This document shows positions 27,183 to 37,053 of a stretch of DNA of 63,086 nucleotides, one piece after another; positions within the stretch are counted from its first letter, which is position 1; each line of letters starts with the position of its first letter. The stretch lies in assembly GCF_022095675.1 (NCBI RefSeq), contig NZ_JAHYSG010000074.1:1-63086 (forward strand), read 5' to 3'. The translations under genes were made by a program, and so were the position numbers. This DNA comes from Dactylosporangium sp. AC04546. GTDB taxonomy: Bacteria > Actinomycetota > Actinomycetes > Mycobacteriales > Micromonosporaceae. Under the pieces are notes generated by a model, which worked only from the letters and a program-made list of their open reading frames with translations, was not told where the DNA came from and searched no databases.

Positions 27183-29168
27183 TCAGCCGCCGACGTGGAT
27201 GCCGGGGCGCCTGGCCGGGTCCGGCTCCGACGAGCGGATGATCTCGCGGACCACCGGCGCCGTGTCGCCGCGGCCCAGGATCAGGTAGCGGAAGAGGTGG
27301 CCCAGGGGGTTGCCCTCGGCCCACTCGAAGTACGCGTGCGGCCGCACCCCCGTCGCGTCGCGCAGGGCGAGCAGGATCGCGGCGATGGCGTTCGGGGCCG
27401 CCGGGCTCTCGGTGCGCAGCACGCGGAAGCCGCCCACGTCGACGCCGCGGACCGTGAGGGTGCCGCTGAACGTCGACGGATCGACCACCGCCACCTCCAG
27501 GAACAGCACGTCGGCGCGGCCGGGGACCGGGTTGATGCCGCGCTGCTCGGCCTCCTTCGCCTCGTACTCGGCGGCGTCGCCGGTCTGCCTGCGGTTGGCC
27601 ACGATGTTCAGCTCGCCGTCGTGCTCGATCGACTCGGTGACGAAGCGGCGCGCCTCCTCGTCGAACTCGATGCCGTCGGCGCGCAGCTCGGTCGTGCGGG
27701 AGGCCCGCGAGACGAGGGAGACGAGCACGATGCCGGCGATGAACACCCCCGAGATCGCGATGCCGTCGGGCTTCTCGACGACGTTGGCGCCCAAGGCGTA
27801 CAGCAGGATCAGCGTCAGGACGGTGAACATCACGGTCGCCAGGCGCTGCTTCGCGCGGGCGGCCGAGATGGTGACCGCGACGGCGCCGGAGACCATCATG
27901 GCGAGGATGCCGGTGGCGTAGGCGCCCGCCTGCGCGTTGACGTCGGCGCCGAACGCGATCGTGATGCCGATGCTGATCGCCGTGTAGACGATCACGATCG
28001 GGCGGACGGCGCGGCCCCACTCCGGCGCCATGCCGTAGCTCGGGAGGTACCGCGGAATGATGTTGATCAGCCCGGCCATCGCCGAAGCGCCGGCGAACCA
28101 GAGGATCAGCACGCTGCTGATGTCGTAGACCGTGCCGAACATCTCGCCGAGCTTCTCGTGCGCGAGATACGCCAGCGCGCGCCCGTTCGCCTCGCCGCCC
28201 GCCTCGAACTTCTCGTGCGGGATGAGCACGGTCGTGATGAAGCTCGTCGCCACGAGGTACACGGACATGATGGCGGCGGCCACGGTCAGCAGCTTCTTCG
28301 TGTTGCGCAGCCGCGAGGCCCGGCGCTCCTCGTCGGTCTTGCCGTCGGCTGCGACGAGCGGCATCATGCTGACCCCGGTCTCGAACCCGGACAGGCCCAG
28401 CACCAGCGACGGGAACGCGATCAGCGCGGGCAGGATCAGCCCGCCCAGGCCGCTGCCGTGCTCGGTGGTGAGCGCGTGCTGCCAGTTCGACAGCGCGCCG
28501 GCCGTGGTGAACACGTCGACGAACCCGACGACCACGATGACCGCGTTGAGCAGCAGGAACACCGCGACGAGCGGGATCGCGACGGCGACCGCCTCGCTGA
28601 AGCCGAGCAGGAACACGAAGCCCAGGATGAGCAGCAGCACGACCGTGACGAGCACCTCGTGGCCGTGCAGGAAGTGCGGGAACACCGGGTTCTCGATCAT
28701 GTGGACCGAGGCGTCGGCGGCCGACAGGGTGATCGTGATGATCCACGAGGTGGCCACGAACCCGAGCAGGACCAGCACGAACAGCTTGCCGCGCCAGAAC
28801 GGCAGCAGGTTCTCCAGCATCGCGACCGAGCCCTGGCCGTGGGGGCTCTCCTTGGCGACGCGGCGGTACATCGGGAGCATGCCGAGCAGCGTCAGCGCCA
28901 CGATGAGCAGCGTCGCGAGCGGCGACAGCGCGCCGGCGGCCAGCGCGGCGATCGCCGGCAGGTACGACAGGGTCGAGAAGTAGTCGACGCCGGTCAGCGA
29001 CATGACCTTCCACCAGGCCTGCGGCTTGGCGTGTGACTCGTCGCTCTCCGGGCCGACCGGCGCGACGCGGTGTGCCAGCAGCCAGCGGCCGACCGGGCCG
29101 CCGGGCCGCTCGCGCGGTGCGGGGCTCGGCAGCTTCGCCGGCAGGAGGTACTCGGGCGTGGTGGTCAT
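27183..29168 (-). CDS. APC-superfamily permease with C-terminal cytoplasmic domain
   Basis: 661 residues. A hydrophilic N-terminus (about 55 residues) leads to 12 or so membrane helices starting at [18 protein letters not shown], a segment typical of this branch of APC permeases. A soluble C-terminal domain (about 460-661; [36 protein letters not shown]) follows. Amino-acid or potassium/organic-ion uptake is possible; the substrate cannot be named. GAGGAAG stands eight bases before the ATG. It lies 11 bases behind the corA-like gene, so the two probably form an operon linking cation and solute transport. Confidence 0.85.
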   Translation of the reverse strand: MTTTPEYLLPAKLPSPAPRERPGGPVGRWLLAHRVAPVGPESDESHAKPQAWWKVMSLTGVDYFSTLSYLPAIAALAAGALSPLATLLIVALTLLGMLPMYRRVAKESPHGQGSVAMLENLLPFWRGKLFVLVLLGFVATSWIITITLSAADASVHMIENPVFPHFLHGHEVLVTVVLLLILGFVFLLGFSEAVAVAIPLVAVFLLLNAVIVVVGFVDVFTTAGALSNWQHALTTEHGSGLGGLILPALIAFPSLVLGLSGFETGVSMMPLVAADGKTDEERRASRLRNTKKLLTVAAAIMSVYLVATSFITTVLIPHEKFEAGGEANGRALAYLAHEKLGEMFGTVYDISSVLILWFAGASAMAGLINIIPRYLPSYGMAPEWGRAVRPIVIVYTAISIGITIAFGADVNAQAGAYATGILAMMVSGAVAVTISAARAKQRLATVMFTVLTLILLYALGANVVEKPDGIAISGVFIAGIVLVSLVSRASRTTELRADGIEFDEEARRFVTESIEHDGELNIVANRRQTGDAAEYEAKEAEQRGINPVPGRADVLFLEVAVVDPSTFSGTLTVRGVDVGGFRVLRTESPAAPNAIAAILLALRDATGVRPHAYFEWAEGNPLGHLFRYLILGRGDTAPVVREIIRSSEPDPARRPGIHVGG

Positions 29169-29179
29169 GGTGGTCTTCC

Positions 29180-30283
29180 TCACAGCCAGCCGGAGCGGCG
29201 GAACAGCCGGTGGAGCACGAGCGCGCCGGTGAGCATCACCAGCAGTACCACCGCGAACCCCCACTGCCAGTGCAGCCCGGGGATGTTGCCGAAGTTCATG
29301 CCGTAGATGCCGGCGATGGCGGTCTGCATCGCGGCGATGGCGGCCCAGGCCGCGATCTTGCGCATGTCGTTGTTCTGGTCGAGGCCGACCTGGGCCAGCC
29401 GGGCCTGCAGGATCGAGTCGAGCAGCTCGTTGTATGACCCGACGCGCTCCACGACCTGGTTGAGCCGCCCGTTGACGTCCTGGAAGTACTGCTTGAGGGC
29501 GGACGGCATCTCCACCGCCGCCTCGGTGGTGCGCTTCAGCGGCGGCTGGAGCGGCAGCACCGCGCGCTTGAACTCGACGAGCTCGCGCTTGAGCTGGTAG
29601 ATCTGCTGCACGTCGCAGCCGCCGACGCGCAGGAACGCGGTCTCCTCGAGCTGCTCCACGTCGCGTTCGACGCGGGTGGCCACGTCGTGGTACAGCTCGA
29701 CCATGCGCTCGATCACCGCGTAGCCGACCGCCCACGGCCCGTGCACGAGCACCGTCGGCCGCCCCTGCAGCTGCTCGCGCACGTCGGCGAGCGCCCCGGC
29801 CGCGCCGTGGCGCACGCTCACCACGAAGTGCCGGCCGATGAGCAGCGTCACCGCGCCGGTGTCGACGACCTCGGAGGTGGCCGTGAGCTCGGCGTGGTCG
29901 ACGTACCGCGCCGTGCGCACGGTGAGCACGGTCACCTCGCCGCGCTGCTCCAGGCTGGGCCGCCGGTCGGCCGCGAGGGTCTGCTCGACGGTCAGCTCGT
30001 CGATGCCGAGCAGGTCGGCGACCCCGGCGAACTGCGCCCAGCTCGGCTCGAACAGGCCCAGCCACACGAAGCCGTTGCGGCGGCGCCGGGCCGCCTCGAC
30101 CGCCTCCGTGAACGTGGCCCGGCCGGGCTGGCGCACGCCGCGCACGTAGAGCGCGCAGTCGACGATCGCTCCGTCGCGGTCGGGGCTGGGCAGCAGCTGC
30201 GGCAGGTGCTCCGGCGGTTGAAACGGCCGCAGCATGCGGCCGAGTGCCCGCCCGACCCGCCGGCCGACCCTGACCTGCTCCAC
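29180..30283 (-). CDS. corA: CorA-like divalent cation transporter
   Basis: 367 residues: a large N-terminal cytoplasmic funnel, then two C-terminal membrane helices. The selectivity motif GMN lies at the end of the first helix ([14 protein letters not shown]), followed by a Trp-rich loop ([10 protein letters not shown]) and a short basic tail. CorA pentamers import Mg2+ (some members Co2+, Ni2+ or export Zn2+). GTG start at 30283 with AAAGGGG upstream. First gene of a pair with the APC permease. Confidence 0.92.
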   Translation of the reverse strand: MEQVRVGRRVGRALGRMLRPFQPPEHLPQLLPSPDRDGAIVDCALYVRGVRQPGRATFTEAVEAARRRRNGFVWLGLFEPSWAQFAGVADLLGIDELTVEQTLAADRRPSLEQRGEVTVLTVRTARYVDHAELTATSEVVDTGAVTLLIGRHFVVSVRHGAAGALADVREQLQGRPTVLVHGPWAVGYAVIERMVELYHDVATRVERDVEQLEETAFLRVGGCDVQQIYQLKRELVEFKRAVLPLQPPLKRTTEAAVEMPSALKQYFQDVNGRLNQVVERVGSYNELLDSILQARLAQVGLDQNNDMRKIAAWAAIAAMQTAIAGIYGMNFGNIPGLHWQWGFAVVLLVMLTGALVLHRLFRRSGWL

Positions 30284-30353
30284 GCCGGAACCCCTTTCGC
30301 GCCGCTCGTTCCGGGCGACACGCTACCGCGTCGGTGCACGCAGGGGTGGGGGT

Positions 30354-30746
30354 CTATCGGCCTCGCGCCGGCAGCGGCTGTTCGTCCAGCTGTACCCAGA
30401 GCAGGAACCCGAGCACCACGAGTGCCCCGAGGAACACGGCCCAGCCGAGCGCGATGCCGGCGACCGTGACCACGACGCACTGCACGACCAGCGCGACCAT
30501 GCTCAGCCGCCGGGCCGGCTGGTGGCGCAGCGCGGCCAGCCCGAGGAAGGCGCCGAGCGCGGCGAGGGCGAGGCCCAGGACGACGGCGGTGACCCGGATC
30601 GCGACCTGGGCATGGGCGGGGTCGGCGCCGCCCAGCGACATCGAGTAGGCGTCGACGACCCCGCCGAGGACGAAGAGCAGCCCGCCGACGACCAGGCCCT
30701 CGGCGAGGATCCCGGCCGCCGCGAGGAGGTGGGCGACCATGCGCAT
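30354..30746 (-). CDS. Small four-helix membrane protein
   Basis: 130 residues, almost all in four membrane helices, with short loops (VDAYSMSLGGADPAHA outside; RHQPARRL inside) and a C-terminal tail (VQLDEQPLPARGR). No family recognised. ATG at 30746 has TAACTT ending exactly six bases upstream, so it is leaderless. Its start is nine bases behind the MFS gene stop, and the -10 box (30753-30758) overlaps that stop codon. Confidence 0.7.
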   Translation of the reverse strand: MRMVAHLLAAAGILAEGLVVGGLLFVLGGVVDAYSMSLGGADPAHAQVAIRVTAVVLGLALAALGAFLGLAALRHQPARRLSMVALVVQCVVVTVAGIALGWAVFLGALVVLGFLLWVQLDEQPLPARGR

Positions 30747-30755
30747 CCGGTCAAG

Positions 30756-32096
30756 TTACTCCCGGGTAGCCGCGTCTTCAAGTCTTTCGATGTTGTCGTA
30801 CCCCCGGTGCAGGATGGTGGCCACGAGGACGAGCGCGGCGGCCGCCGCCCCCGCCGCGACGAGCAGCGCCGCGCCCGCACCCCACCACTGCCAGGCGATG
30901 CCGAAGAGGACCGAGGAGGCCAGATATGCCAGCGCCTGCCCGCTCTGCACGAGCGCGATGCCCGTGGTGCGTAGCTGCTCCGGCAGCAGCGGCCCGGCCA
31001 GGGCCATCAGCACCCCGTCGGTCGCGGCGTAGAACGCGCCGTAGAGGGCCACCGTGAGCACGAGCGCGGCCCAGCCGCCGGGCCGCAGCGCCAGCAGCAG
31101 GTAGACGGCGGCGAGCGCGCCGAAGCCGCCGAGCCACACCCGCCGGCGGCCGATGCGGTCGGCGAGGGCGCCCATCGGCAGGGCCAGCAGGAGGTAGGCG
31201 AGGTTGGTGCCGACGGCCAGCAGCGGGAACCAGCCGGTGGCCAGGTCGTGGCGCTGCTGGAGCACGAGGTAGACGAAGCCGTCGCCGATCGTGGCCAGGC
31301 CCATGACGACGGCCGCGGCGACGACGAGGCGCACCTCGCGGCGGCGCAGCAGCCCGGCGGCGGCCCGCATCGACACGGCCCGCCGGTCCGGCGCGGCCTC
31401 CGGTGCGGCCGCTGCGGTGGCCGCTGCGGTGGCCTCTGTCGTGGCCTCTGTGGCGGCCCCCGGCACGGCGGTGGCCGGTCTGCGGGGCTCGTGGACGAAC
31501 AGGACCAGGACCAGGACGCCGAGGAGGGCGATGCAGAAGCTGGTGACGAAGACCGCGTCGAAGGCCTGGCCCCCGGCCGCGGCCAGGACGGCGATCGCGA
31601 CCAGCGGGCCGGCGAACGCGCCGACGCTGTCCATCGTGCGGTGCACGCCGAACGCGCGACCCAGCCGGTCGGGCGGGGTCGACAGGGTGATCAGGGCGTC
31701 GCGCGGCGCGGTGCGCAGGCCCTTGCCGGCCCGGTCGGCGACGATCGCGGCGCCGATGCCGGGCACCGACGAGCCGGCGGCCAGCAGGCCGAGCTTCGCC
31801 ACCGCCGACAGGGCGTAGCCGGCCCCGGCGACCGTCTTGCGGCGGCCGGCCCGGTCGGCGACGTAGCCGCCGGCGAGGCGCAGCAGGGCCGTCGCGCCGG
31901 TGTAGAGGCCGTCGACGACGCCGAACGCGGCCGGGCCCAGGTGCAGGCCGAGCACGAGGTACAGGGGGAGGATCGCGGTGACCATCTCGGACGAGACGTC
32001 GGTGATCAGGCTGACCGTGCCGAGCGCGATGACCGTGCCGGCGATGCGGCCGCGGGCCGCCGGCCCGGCGGGCTTGTCCACGGTGGACAGGTACAC
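30756..32096 (-). CDS. Major facilitator superfamily exporter
   Basis: 446 residues with 12 helices. The loop 2-3 motif is GGYVADRAGRRKTV and its repeat in the second half is GALADRIGRRRVW. The opening SLITDVSSEMVTAILPLYL and SVGAFAGPLVAI are features of the drug-exporter-like MFS group found in actinomycetes. A central Ala/Thr-rich loop (ATEATTEATAAATAAAA) joins the two halves. GTG at 32096 has GAGG seven bases upstream; a GTG at 32081 is possible. Substrate unknown. A 201-base gap separates it from the divergent Hsp70-WD40 gene. Confidence 0.88.
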   Translation of the reverse strand: MYLSTVDKPAGPAARGRIAGTVIALGTVSLITDVSSEMVTAILPLYLVLGLHLGPAAFGVVDGLYTGATALLRLAGGYVADRAGRRKTVAGAGYALSAVAKLGLLAAGSSVPGIGAAIVADRAGKGLRTAPRDALITLSTPPDRLGRAFGVHRTMDSVGAFAGPLVAIAVLAAAGGQAFDAVFVTSFCIALLGVLVLVLFVHEPRRPATAVPGAATEATTEATAAATAAAAPEAAPDRRAVSMRAAAGLLRRREVRLVVAAAVVMGLATIGDGFVYLVLQQRHDLATGWFPLLAVGTNLAYLLLALPMGALADRIGRRRVWLGGFGALAAVYLLLALRPGGWAALVLTVALYGAFYAATDGVLMALAGPLLPEQLRTTGIALVQSGQALAYLASSVLFGIAWQWWGAGAALLVAAGAAAAALVLVATILHRGYDNIERLEDAATRE

Positions 32097-32297
32097 GCGG
32101 TGCCTCGTCTCGGAGCGCGGGGAGCGGGTCCACATCGTCGGCAGCGGCCGTGAGGCAGTGTTGACACCCACACGTGCGCGCGGTGAACAGTTCGGTACAC
32201 ATCGATCCGGCGGCCACCGCCGCCGAGTGGAGCGGAGCCCGCCGGGGCCACCCGGCCCTGTATCGTCGCGAGATCGAGGACGTACAGGAGGCACTGC

Positions 32298-34532
32298 GTG
32301 GCTGAGCCGGTGCTTGCGGTGGACTTCGGCACGTCGGCCTCGTCTGCCGCGCTGGTCGCGGACGGGCGCGTGGCGCTGCTGAAGGAGCCGACCAGCGGGC
32401 TGTACTCGTGGCCGTCCGCGGTGGCCGCCGACGGTGCCGGGCTGCTCGTCGGCACCGCCGCCGAGCGGCGCAAGCGCGCCGACCCCACCGCCTACCGGGC
32501 CGAGTTCAAGCGCGACCTCGGCCAGGCCGACCCGGTGCCGCTCGGTGAGCGCGCATTCCAGGCCGAGGACCTCGTCACGGCGGTGCTCGGCGTGTTCCGG
32601 GACCAGGCCGCGCAACTGCGCGGCGGGCCAGCCGGGAGGCTGGTGCTGACGGTCCCGGCCGCGTACGGCGCCGGCGACCCGCGCAGAGCGCTCATGGTCG
32701 CCGCCGGCGAGCGGGCCGGGTTCGCCGAGGTGGAGCTGCTGCCCGAGCCGGTCGCGGCGGCCTGGGCGCCGGTCGCCGGGCCCGGCTTCGCCGACGGTGA
32801 CGTCGTGCTCGTGTACGACCTGGGCGGCGGCACGTTCGACGCGGCGCTCGTGCGGCACGGCCGCGAGCAGCGCCACGAGGTGCTCGGGCACGCCGCCCTC
32901 GACGACGCCGGCGGCCGCGATGTCGACGCGCTCATCGCCGCCCATCTGCGCGGCAGCGGCGACGAGCTGGCCGCGGCGCTCGCCCCGCCGGGGCTGGAGC
33001 GGCCGGCCCGGCTGCGGCTCGGCCTGCAGGTAGCCGATTTCGTGCGGGCGGTGAAGCATCAGCTCACCGACGTCACCGAGGTCGAGGACTTCGTGACCGC
33101 GGTCGCCCCGCCGTACCGGCTGCGCCGCGGCGACCTCGGCACGCTGGTCGCGCCGCTGCTGGCCCGGACCGTCGACTGCTGCGCGGACCTGCTGCGCCGC
33201 ACGGGCGCGCGGCCGGCCGCGGTGCTGCTCGTCGGCGGGGCCTCCCGGATGCCGGCCGTCGCCGAGGCCGTTCGCGCCCACCTCGGCCTGCCGGTCCGCC
33301 GGGCCGAGGACCCCGACCTGGCGGTCGTGCAGGGCGCCGCCGTGCTCGCCGCCCGGCCCCGCCCGGCCGTGGAGGCCGAGGTAGCCGACCGCACCCGGCT
33401 GCAGTGGGCGGTGCCCGGCGGCTTCGGCACGCTCGTGCGCCACCTGGTCGGCCCGGGCGGGGACTTCGACGCCGGGGTGCCGCTGGCCCTGCTCCGCGAC
33501 GACGGCGACGCACTCGTCGAGCTGGTCGCACCGCCGCTGCCCGGCCGGGTCGAGCGCTGGCACGCTGCCGAGCGGGCCCGGGTGGCGTCCGGCGAGACGC
33601 TGGCCGAGACCGCACCGCCGGCCCGCGCCCCGCACCTGCTCGGTCTGCCCGAGGTCGTGCGGGTGATCAAGCCGTACCGGGAGGCGGACGCCCTGGCGAC
33701 CAGCCCGGACGGGCGGCTGATCGCCACCGCCGGCGTCGTGGCGCAGGTATGGTCGGCGACCGGCGAGCGGCAGGTGGAACTGCCCCGCGGGCGCTGGTTC
33801 AGGGCCGTCGCGTTCGGCCCGAACGGCCGCATCCTGGCGACCGCCGACGAGGACGGCACGGCCCGGGTCTGGGACGCAGGCACCGGGCAGCAGCTCGCCG
33901 TCTACCGCCGCGAGGGCCAGCTCTGGCGGCTGGCGCTGCGCCCGGACGGCGTGCAGTTCGCGGTCGCCGGCGTCAACCGGGAGGTCACCGTCGTCGACAC
34001 CGCCGGCGGCGCCGTCATCCGGCACCTGCTGGTTCCCCGCGGCGAGTTCGGTTTCGGCGCGCTCGCGTACAGCCCTGACGGCACCGCGCTGGTCGTCGCC
34101 GGTGAGGAGGTGTCGGTCTGGGACGCCGCCACGGGCGAGGCCCGCTACACCTACCGCCACCCGGGGGTCACGGGCGCCGAGTGGAGCCCGTGCGGGCGCT
34201 GGCTGGCCACCCTCGGCAAGCCGATGCGGCGCGCGGACCAGCGCGTCCACGTGGACACCGTCCAGGTGCACGACGCGGCGACCGGCCGGCTCGTCCACGA
34301 GTGGTACGCCGGCCCGAATCGGGGGAGCATCGCCTTCGGTGGCGGTGGTGCGTGGCTCGCGGTCGCGGGTCCGGACTCCGTGGACATGTACGACCCGCCG
34401 ACCGGCGAGCTGCTCGGGCGGTTCGACCTCGCATCGACGCGGGCGATGACGTTCACCGCCGACGGTCTGCACCTCGTGCGCAGCGCCACCGACGACGCGG
34501 TCCAGGTGCTGCGGGTGGGGGAGCTGCGCTGA
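32298..34532 (+). CDS. Hsp70-like ATPase fused to a WD40-type beta-propeller
   Basis: 744 residues. Residues 1-355 form an actin/Hsp70 ATPase: LAVDFGTSASSAALVADG (phosphate 1), VVLVYDLGGGTFDAALVRHG (phosphate 2) and AVLLVGGASRMPAVAEAV (adenosine). The Hsp70 substrate-binding domain is missing; after a linker (to about 440) comes a propeller with repeats such as ALATSPDGRLIATAG, AVAFGPNGRILATADEDG and RVWDAGTG (about 460-744). AGGAGG stands seven bases before the GTG. The propeller may replace the peptide-binding domain and recruit partners. Actinobacteria use such fusions in unexplored signalling or envelope roles; no specific job can be stated. Confidence 0.88.
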   Translation: MAEPVLAVDFGTSASSAALVADGRVALLKEPTSGLYSWPSAVAADGAGLLVGTAAERRKRADPTAYRAEFKRDLGQADPVPLGERAFQAEDLVTAVLGVFRDQAAQLRGGPAGRLVLTVPAAYGAGDPRRALMVAAGERAGFAEVELLPEPVAAAWAPVAGPGFADGDVVLVYDLGGGTFDAALVRHGREQRHEVLGHAALDDAGGRDVDALIAAHLRGSGDELAAALAPPGLERPARLRLGLQVADFVRAVKHQLTDVTEVEDFVTAVAPPYRLRRGDLGTLVAPLLARTVDCCADLLRRTGARPAAVLLVGGASRMPAVAEAVRAHLGLPVRRAEDPDLAVVQGAAVLAARPRPAVEAEVADRTRLQWAVPGGFGTLVRHLVGPGGDFDAGVPLALLRDDGDALVELVAPPLPGRVERWHAAERARVASGETLAETAPPARAPHLLGLPEVVRVIKPYREADALATSPDGRLIATAGVVAQVWSATGERQVELPRGRWFRAVAFGPNGRILATADEDGTARVWDAGTGQQLAVYRREGQLWRLALRPDGVQFAVAGVNREVTVVDTAGGAVIRHLLVPRGEFGFGALAYSPDGTALVVAGEEVSVWDAATGEARYTYRHPGVTGAEWSPCGRWLATLGKPMRRADQRVHVDTVQVHDAATGRLVHEWYAGPNRGSIAFGGGGAWLAVAGPDSVDMYDPPTGELLGRFDLASTRAMTFTADGLHLVRSATDDAVQVLRVGELR

Positions 34533-34553
34533 TTCCGGGGTAGTCCGAACGGC

Positions 34554-35309
34554 ATGAGCCCCCGCCGGCGCGCGATGTTCGTCGTCCTCGCGGCGATCGC
34601 GGTCCTCGTGGCCGGGGTGGGCGGGGTGCGGTGGCTGGTGCGGCACGAGCCGCGGGGGGTGCCGGCGCAGAACGATCCGGGTGCGGTACTGCTCGTGCCC
34701 GGCTACGGCGGCAACGCGACCGCGCTCGACACGCTCGCCGTGGAGCTGCGCGCCACCGGGCGGACGGTGCACGTGGTGCGGCTGCCGGACGGCGGCACGG
34801 GGGACCTCAACGGGCAGGCCGACGCGCTCGACGACGCCGTCACCGAGGCGCTGCGGCACGCCCCGTCCGTGGACCTGGTCGGCTACTCGGCCGGTGGGGT
34901 CGTGGCCCGGCTGTGGTTCGAGCGGTTCGACGGCGAGCACAAGGCCCGCCGCATCGTCACGCTCGGCTCACCCCACCACGGCGCGCAACTCGCGGCGACG
35001 GGCGCCGCCGCGCTGCCGGGCGTCTGCCCGACCGCCTGCCAGCAGCTCGCCCCCGGCAGCGCCCTGCTCGACACGCTGCCCGAGCCGGTCCCGCACCCGC
35101 CGCAGTGGCTGAGCATCTGGTCGGAGCAGGACCAGACGGTCGTCCCGCCGGACTCGGCCAGGCTGGCCGGCGCGGTGGACGCCGACATCCAGCACCTCTG
35201 CCCGGGCCGCCAGGTGAGCCACGCGCAGCTCCCGACGGACGCGTACGTGACCGGCCTGGTCGCCGACGCACTGGGCCCGGCCGGCATCACCCAGCCGACA
35301 CCCTGCTGA
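34554..35309 (+). CDS. Membrane-anchored or secreted alpha/beta-hydrolase (lipase-like)
   Basis: 251 residues. The N-terminal helix (AMFVVLAAIAVLVAGVGGVRW) is a signal peptide or anchor. The hydrolase shows oxyanion region LLVPGYGGNATAL, nucleophile elbow LVGYSAGGVVARLWF, and later QDQTVVPPDSA (catalytic Asp region) and SHAQLPTD (catalytic His). PHHGAQLAATGA and two Cys pairs are typical of actinobacterial triacylglycerol lipase/esterase (EstA/LipA-like) proteins. Starts 21 bases after the Hsp70-WD40 stop; TAGTCC lies seven bases before the ATG. Confidence 0.82.
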   Translation: MSPRRRAMFVVLAAIAVLVAGVGGVRWLVRHEPRGVPAQNDPGAVLLVPGYGGNATALDTLAVELRATGRTVHVVRLPDGGTGDLNGQADALDDAVTEALRHAPSVDLVGYSAGGVVARLWFERFDGEHKARRIVTLGSPHHGAQLAATGAAALPGVCPTACQQLAPGSALLDTLPEPVPHPPQWLSIWSEQDQTVVPPDSARLAGAVDADIQHLCPGRQVSHAQLPTDAYVTGLVADALGPAGITQPTPC

Positions 35310-35329
35310 CACCGCCCTGCACGAGGTGA

Positions 35330-36145
35330 TCAGCTCGTGACGTCCTTGGTGGCGAAGTTGGCCCAGGCCAGGCCCAGGAAGACGGCCACGTACACGGCCT
35401 GGATGCCGATGCCTCGCTCGATGTCGCGCCACAGGATCGGCTCGCGGAAGAGGTCGATCCAGGCCAGCCAGTAGCGCGTCGGCAGGTACGGGCGGATCGC
35501 CGACGCCGCGTCCAGGGCCACGAACAGCTGGCTCGCCACCAGGGCCGCGATCGCGCCCAGGGTCGCGCCCAGCGCCGAGTCGGTCACCGTCGACAGGAAC
35601 AGGGCGATCGTGCCGACGCCGAGCATGGACAGGGCGATGTAGCCCATCGCCGCGCCGATCCGCAGCGCGACCTGGCCGCCGCTCAGCGCCGGGCCGGAGA
35701 CCGAGGTGACCACGTCGCCGCCCGGGCCGGTGGGCAGCAGCAGGACGCCGACGAGGTAGCCGCTCACCGCCACCGCGACGACCGCGGTGACGACGAAGGC
35801 GGTCAGCGCGACGAGCTTGGCGACGAGCAGGCGGGTGCGGCCGACCGGGCGCACCACCAGGTACCGCAGCATCCCCGCACTCGCCTCGCCGGCCACCGCG
35901 TCGCCGCCGACGACCGCGACCGCCACCGGCAGGAACAGCGGCAGCACGATCGCGAGCGCCGCCGCGGGGAACAGCGACCCGTTGGCCAGCACGGCGGAGA
36001 GGAACGCGGGGCCCTCCCCGGCCGCGGTGCCGACCCGGGTGGTGGCGAGCAGGACGGCGACCGCCGCGGGCAGCAGGCAGAGCAGCCCGACGCTGGCCCA
36101 GGTGCGCGGCCGCCGCGCGAGCTTCTCCAGCTCGACAAGGATCAT
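35330..36145 (-). CDS. ABC-2 type transporter, membrane subunit
   Basis: 271 residues with six membrane helices (MILVELEKLARRPRTWASVG opening; AALAIVLPLFLPVAVAVVGG; VVAVAVSGYLVGVLLLP and so on). The motif GDAVAGEASAGMLRYLVVRP before helix three is characteristic of ABC-2/NatB-like export subunits. It overlaps the ATPase gene by ATGA, so the two are made together. Probably exports a drug, peptide or ion; substrate unknown. Convergent with the lipase gene (20-base gap). Confidence 0.88.
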   Translation of the reverse strand: MILVELEKLARRPRTWASVGLLCLLPAAVAVLLATTRVGTAAGEGPAFLSAVLANGSLFPAAALAIVLPLFLPVAVAVVGGDAVAGEASAGMLRYLVVRPVGRTRLLVAKLVALTAFVVTAVVAVAVSGYLVGVLLLPTGPGGDVVTSVSGPALSGGQVALRIGAAMGYIALSMLGVGTIALFLSTVTDSALGATLGAIAALVASQLFVALDAASAIRPYLPTRYWLAWIDLFREPILWRDIERGIGIQAVYVAVFLGLAWANFATKDVTS

Positions 36146-37053
36146 TCCGGCTCCATGGCGATGTGGTCGGAGCCGGCGCCCGTGGCGGCCAGGACGACCT
36201 GTTCGAGGGTCCGCCGCTCGGCGGCCAGTTCGGCCACCCGCAGGCCCTCGCCGACGAGGTGGGCGTTGAGGGCGGCGGCGTCCGCGTGCCGGACGGCCAG
36301 GCGGTCGCCGGCGCGGTGCTCGACCCGGCCGTCGAGGAGCGCGACGACGCGGTCGGCGTCCGGGGTACGCAGGACGACCCTGCCCGTCGGGGCGCGCAGC
36401 GTGGCCAGCTCGTCCTGGCGGACCAGGCGGCCGTGGTCCATGATCCCGACCCAGGTGCACAGCTGCTCGACCTCCGCGAGGAGGTGGCTGGAGACCAGCA
36501 GCGTCGTGCCGGCCGCGTTCACCTCGCGCAGCAGCTCGCGGATCTCGTGGATGCCCTGCGGGTCGAGGCCGTTCGTCGGCTCGTCCAGCACCAGCAGCCG
36601 CGGCGCGCGCAGGAGGGCCGTGGCCAGGCCGAGGCGCTGGCGCATGCCGAGCGAGTAGTTCCGGACCGGCCGGTGGTCGATGCCGCCGAGCCCGACCCGG
36701 TCGAGCGCCTCGTCGACGCGGCGGCGCCGGGTGGCCCGCGACGAGCGGCCGGCGGCGTCGAGGAGGCGCAGGTTGGCCCGGCCGGAGAGGTGGCCGTAGG
36801 CGGCCGGGCCCTCGACGAGGGCGCCGACGTCGGGCAGCACCTCGCGCAGCCGGCGGGGGACCGGGCGGCCGAGCAGGGTGATCTCGCCGCTGGTCGCGAA
36901 CACCAGGCCGAGCAGCATCCGGATGAGGGTCGTCTTGCCGGAGCCGTTCGGCCCGAGCAGCCCGAAGCGCGACCCGTCGGGCACCGACAGGGCGACGTCG
37001 TCGACCGCCGTGAGGTGCCCGTACCGTTTCGTGAGCCCCCGGGTCTCGATCAC
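36142..37053 (-). CDS. ABC transporter ATP-binding subunit
   Basis: 303 residues: Walker A GLLGPNGSGKTTLIRML, signature YSLGMRQRLGLATALL, Walker B LLVLDEPTNGLDPQGI and switch His in LLVSSHLLAEVE. A C-terminal extension of about 80 residues resembles the DUF4162/BcrA-type tail. This class (BcrA/NatA/DrrA) drives ABC-2 exporters, matching the next gene. GTG at 37053 overlaps the stop of the upstream gene (GTGA), so three genes are coupled. Confidence 0.92.
   Translation of the reverse strand: MIETRGLTKRYGHLTAVDDVALSVPDGSRFGLLGPNGSGKTTLIRMLLGLVFATSGEITLLGRPVPRRLREVLPDVGALVEGPAAYGHLSGRANLRLLDAAGRSSRATRRRRVDEALDRVGLGGIDHRPVRNYSLGMRQRLGLATALLRAPRLLVLDEPTNGLDPQGIHEIRELLREVNAAGTTLLVSSHLLAEVEQLCTWVGIMDHGRLVRQDELATLRAPTGRVVLRTPDADRVVALLDGRVEHRAGDRLAVRHADAAALNAHLVGEGLRVAELAAERRTLEQVVLAATGAGSDHIAMEPE

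Noticed and set aside
30756..34940. A 1394-codon minus-strand open frame over the Hsp70-WD40 gene
   Set aside because: Only its last third (from 32096) has protein-family motifs (MFS). The rest is the GC-rich antisense of a plus-strand gene with clear Hsp70 and WD40 motifs.
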